Shown here: positions 4,943 through 6,999 of the stretch, piece after piece
Numbering within the stretch: position 1 is the first letter of the stretch
Layout: the number at the start of each line of letters is the position of its first letter
From: Flavobacteriales bacterium
Lineage (GTDB): Bacteria; Bacteroidota; Bacteroidia; NORP154
Length of the DNA stretch: 6,999 bases
Reading direction: 5' to 3'
Assembly (NCBI GenBank): GCA_012965625.1
Contig: DTSC01000424.1
Location: 1 to 6,999, forward strand
The notes under the pieces: model-generated
Seen by the model: only the letters and a program-made list of their open reading frames with translations
Told to the model about the DNA's origin: nothing
Databases searched by the model: none
Program-made: the position numbers and the translations under genes

Positions 4943-6999
4943 ATGAAGCGGATCCTTTCTATTATAACCCTCTGTTTATGGTTGGTATCGGCCACCGCAC
5001 TCAATCTAGATTCCCTTTGGGGAGTATGGTCTGACACTACACATTCAGATAGCATTAGGCTTGATGCAATGAATAAATTAGCATGGGATGGTTATCTCTT
5101 CTCTCAACCTGATAGTGCTTATTATTTTGCTGGTTTGAAATATCAATTCGCAAAAGAAAAAGGTCTTAAGAACTATATGGCAAATGCTTTAAACATCCAG
5201 GGTGTGTCATTTTATTTAAAGAGGAATTATGCTAAGGCTATAGAATATTTTAGAAGATGCTATAAGATAAAAGAAGAAATTGGTGAAAAAGATGGGATGG
5301 CAAGGTACTTAAATAACATGGGGGCTGTTTATAAAGACCAGGGAGATTATCCCAGGGCTATAGATGCTTATTCTCGCAGTTTAAGGTTAAGAGAAGAACT
5401 TGATGATAGACGCGGTCAAGCTGCTCCACTTAATAATTTAGGGAATATTTATAGAGAATTGAATGATAATTCCATGGCCCTGGATTATTTTCTGCGTAGC
5501 TTAAAAATTAAAGAAGAAACTGGTGATGAAAATGGAGCCTCTGGCACGCTGGGAAACATAGGGCTTGTTTATCAAGATGAGGGTGAACATGTTCAATCCA
5601 TGAAATATTTTACTCGCAGTTTGGCAATAAAAGAAAAAAATGATGATAAGCAGGGGATGGGGAATGCCCTGAACAATATAGGGCTCAATTATAAAAAACA
5701 AGAGAACTATTCCAAAGCAATGGAATATTTTCAACGATCCCTAATACTATTTGTGGAACTTGATGATAAAAAAGGTCAATCTGCCCTTCTTAGTAATCTG
5801 GGGAATATATACCAAATACAGGGCGACTATTACCAAGCTATTAAATATGGAAAAAACGCTTTGCAATTCGCTAAAGAAGTTGGAGCCGTTATGGATATAA
5901 AAATTGCAAGTAAAACCCTATACAATGCATACAAAAAGACAGACCAGCATCAAAAAGCCCTGGAGATGCACGAAATTTATTTAAGCATGCGTGATAGTAT
6001 CATCAATAAGGAAAACACAAAAGCAGCTCTACGCCAGCAGATACAATACGAATATGATAAAGAGCAAGCACTTGAAGATGCCAAGCAGGAGAAAAAAATG
6101 GCTTTATCAAAAGAGAGAGAAAAGCGGCAAAAGCTCATACTATCCGCAACAGCAATAGGTCTTTGCATGGTATTGTTCATTGCTGTCTTTATCTTTAATA
6201 GATTGCGTATTACCCGAAATCAGAAAAAACTCATCTCCGCTCAAAAGAAAAAGGTGGAGCAGCAAAAACGCATTATTGAAACAAAGAGCAAAGACATCAC
6301 TGACAGCATACGCTATGCAGAGAACATACAAAAAGCCCTGCTGCCCACCATTAAAAGCATGAAAGAGGTTTTTCTGGATGGCTTTGTTCTCTTCCAGCCC
6401 AAGGACATTGTAAGCGGTGACTTTTATTGGATGCAACACCACAATGACAAGGTTTACTTTGCTGTCTGCGATTGCACAGGCCACGGCGTTCCCGGTGCCT
6501 TTATGAGCATGATTGGTTCTTCACTCTTAGATGAAGCCGTGCTGGAAAAAGGCATCACCAAACCCAATGAGATATTCTATGAGGTTAGAAAGGGATTTAT
6601 CAATGCTTTAAAACAAACCGATGAAGCTGGGACTCAGAAAGACGGTATGGATGCTGTGCTTTGTAGCTGGAACAAAAATGGAATCTTAGACTATGCCCTG
6701 GCATATAACCCCTTACTGCTCATACGCAAGGGAGAGATCTTAGAGACCAAGGCAGACAAGCAGCCTGTGGGGTATCACACTGAAGAACAAAAGGCCTTTA
6801 CTCATCATCAGATCAAGCTGGAAAAGGGAGACAATATTTATATATTCACCGACGGCTATCCAGATCAGTTCGGCGGAAAAAGAAATAAGAAGTTCATGAT
6901 GAAAAACTTCAAGAAGCTTCTCTTGTCCATCCAAGATAAAACCATGAACGAACAGAAAGACATCCTGGAAACCACCATGGCTGAGTGGAAAGGCAGCAC
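4943..6999 (+). CDS. TPR-transmembrane-SpoIIE/PP2C phosphatase sensor protein (3' end outside window)
   Basis: An open frame of 685 codons with no stop before the window edge. Residues 1-20 are a signal peptide (MKRILSIITLCLWL core, cleavage near SATA). A half-TPR (~33-78, with the SQPDSAYYF motif) precedes seven 40-residue TPR units (79-358). A charged coiled coil, one membrane helix (~398-418, ILSATAIGLCMVLFIAVF) and a second coiled coil with DSIRYAENIQKALLP (454-468) lead into a SpoIIE/PP2C-type Ser/Thr phosphatase domain from ~482. Metal-site motifs are intact: VSGDFYW (Asp493), CDCTGHGVPGAF (Asp510), DGMD (Asp567, Asp570) and TDGYPDQFGG (Asp637). The TPR part should be periplasmic and the phosphatase cytoplasmic, so an envelope signal could control dephosphorylation of a partner such as an anti-sigma antagonist; that partner is not in the window. 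Only the end of the phosphatase domain seems missing. ATG 4943 is chosen over in-frame ATG 4928 because of the signal peptide and the -7 element. Confidence 0.92.
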   Translation, partial: MKRILSIITLCLWLVSATALNLDSLWGVWSDTTHSDSIRLDAMNKLAWDGYLFSQPDSAYYFAGLKYQFAKEKGLKNYMANALNIQGVSFYLKRNYAKAIEYFRRCYKIKEEIGEKDGMARYLNNMGAVYKDQGDYPRAIDAYSRSLRLREELDDRRGQAAPLNNLGNIYRELNDNSMALDYFLRSLKIKEETGDENGASGTLGNIGLVYQDEGEHVQSMKYFTRSLAIKEKNDDKQGMGNALNNIGLNYKKQENYSKAMEYFQRSLILFVELDDKKGQSALLSNLGNIYQIQGDYYQAIKYGKNALQFAKEVGAVMDIKIASKTLYNAYKKTDQHQKALEMHEIYLSMRDSIINKENTKAALRQQIQYEYDKEQALEDAKQEKKMALSKEREKRQKLILSATAIGLCMVLFIAVFIFNRLRITRNQKKLISAQKKKVEQQKRIIETKSKDITDSIRYAENIQKALLPTIKSMKEVFLDGFVLFQPKDIVSGDFYWMQHHNDKVYFAVCDCTGHGVPGAFMSMIGSSLLDEAVLEKGITKPNEIFYEVRKGFINALKQTDEAGTQKDGMDAVLCSWNKNGILDYALAYNPLLLIRKGEILETKADKQPVGYHTEEQKAFTHHQIKLEKGDNIYIFTDGYPDQFGGKRNKKFMMKNFKKLLLSIQDKTMNEQKDILETTMAEWKGS
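5177..6016 (+). repeat. Seven tandem 120-base TPR-coding units
   Basis: Codons 79-358 of the TPR/SpoIIE gene form seven units of exactly 40 codons, with unit starts at 5177, 5297, 5417, 5537, 5657, 5777 and 5897. Units 2-6 share NNxGNIYxxxGDY-like first helices and AxxYFxRSLxIKEE-like second helices, joined by a DDKxG-type turn. Unit 7 is degenerate (TLYNAYKKTDQHQKALEM). The constant length without insertions points to growth by unit duplication; the DNA copies have diverged well beyond the level of the PKD-like repeats. Confidence 0.85.

Noticed and set aside
6180..6362. 60-codon open frame on the + strand
   Set aside because: It overlaps the TPR/SpoIIE gene in another frame, across its membrane helix and coiled coil, without any recognisable protein pattern.
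6140..6484. 114-codon open frame on the - strand
   Set aside because: It lies fully inside the TPR/SpoIIE gene, opposite well-conserved motifs (membrane helix, VSGDFYW), and its protein has no recognisable pattern; it is a shadow of the + strand gene.
1..6999. CRISPR array, insertion sequence, tRNA, attachment site or replication origin
   Set aside because: No short regularly spaced repeats, no terminal inverted repeats around a transposase, no cloverleaf-like sequence and no DnaA-box clusters were seen; the only repeats are inside coding sequence and are explained by protein domains.

Overview
The window comes from an AT-rich member of the Bacteroidota, probably a free-living Cytophagales-, Flavobacteriales- or Sphingobacteriales-like lineage. 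Four lines of evidence support this: two proteins end in type IX secretion (T9SS type A) C-terminal sorting domains with the PNPF motif; LamG and PKD-like surface modules are present; there is a TPR/SpoIIE phosphatase of a type expanded in this phylum; and three genes are preceded by TAnnTTTG elements, the Bacteroidota -7 promoter consensus. No ribosomal RNA, tRNA, CRISPR array or insertion sequence was seen.

Layout, all on the + strand: (1) 1-401, the C-terminal end of a T9SS-exported surface protein whose start lies left of the window. (2) 452-1183, a stand-alone class I glutamine amidotransferase-like protein with an apparently complete Cys-His-Glu triad. (3) 1184-1394, a non-coding gap of about 210 bases with nothing recognisable. 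(4) 1395-4475, a 1026-residue secreted multidomain protein: signal peptide, glycerophosphodiester phosphodiesterase (GDPD) domain, two LamG/ConA-like domains, an Ig-like stretch, two near-identical PKD-like repeats and a T9SS sorting domain. (5) 4557-4886, a small DksA/TraR-type C4 zinc-finger protein. (6) 4943 to the right edge, a signal peptide-TPR-transmembrane-SpoIIE/PP2C phosphatase sensor protein, cut by the window end after 685 codons.

The genes do not form an obvious functional operon. Three of them have their own candidate -7 element, and their roles (surface hydrolase, amidotransferase, transcription modulator, signalling phosphatase) are unrelated as far as can be seen. The two T9SS cargo genes point to cell-surface or extracellular functions; the DksA-like and SpoIIE-like genes point to stress and signal regulation. 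I see no convincing new multi-gene system. The most distinctive items are the GDPD-LamG-PKD-T9SS fusion, the recent in-frame duplication (with a 21-base deletion) inside it, and the base-composition step inside the TPR/SpoIIE gene.
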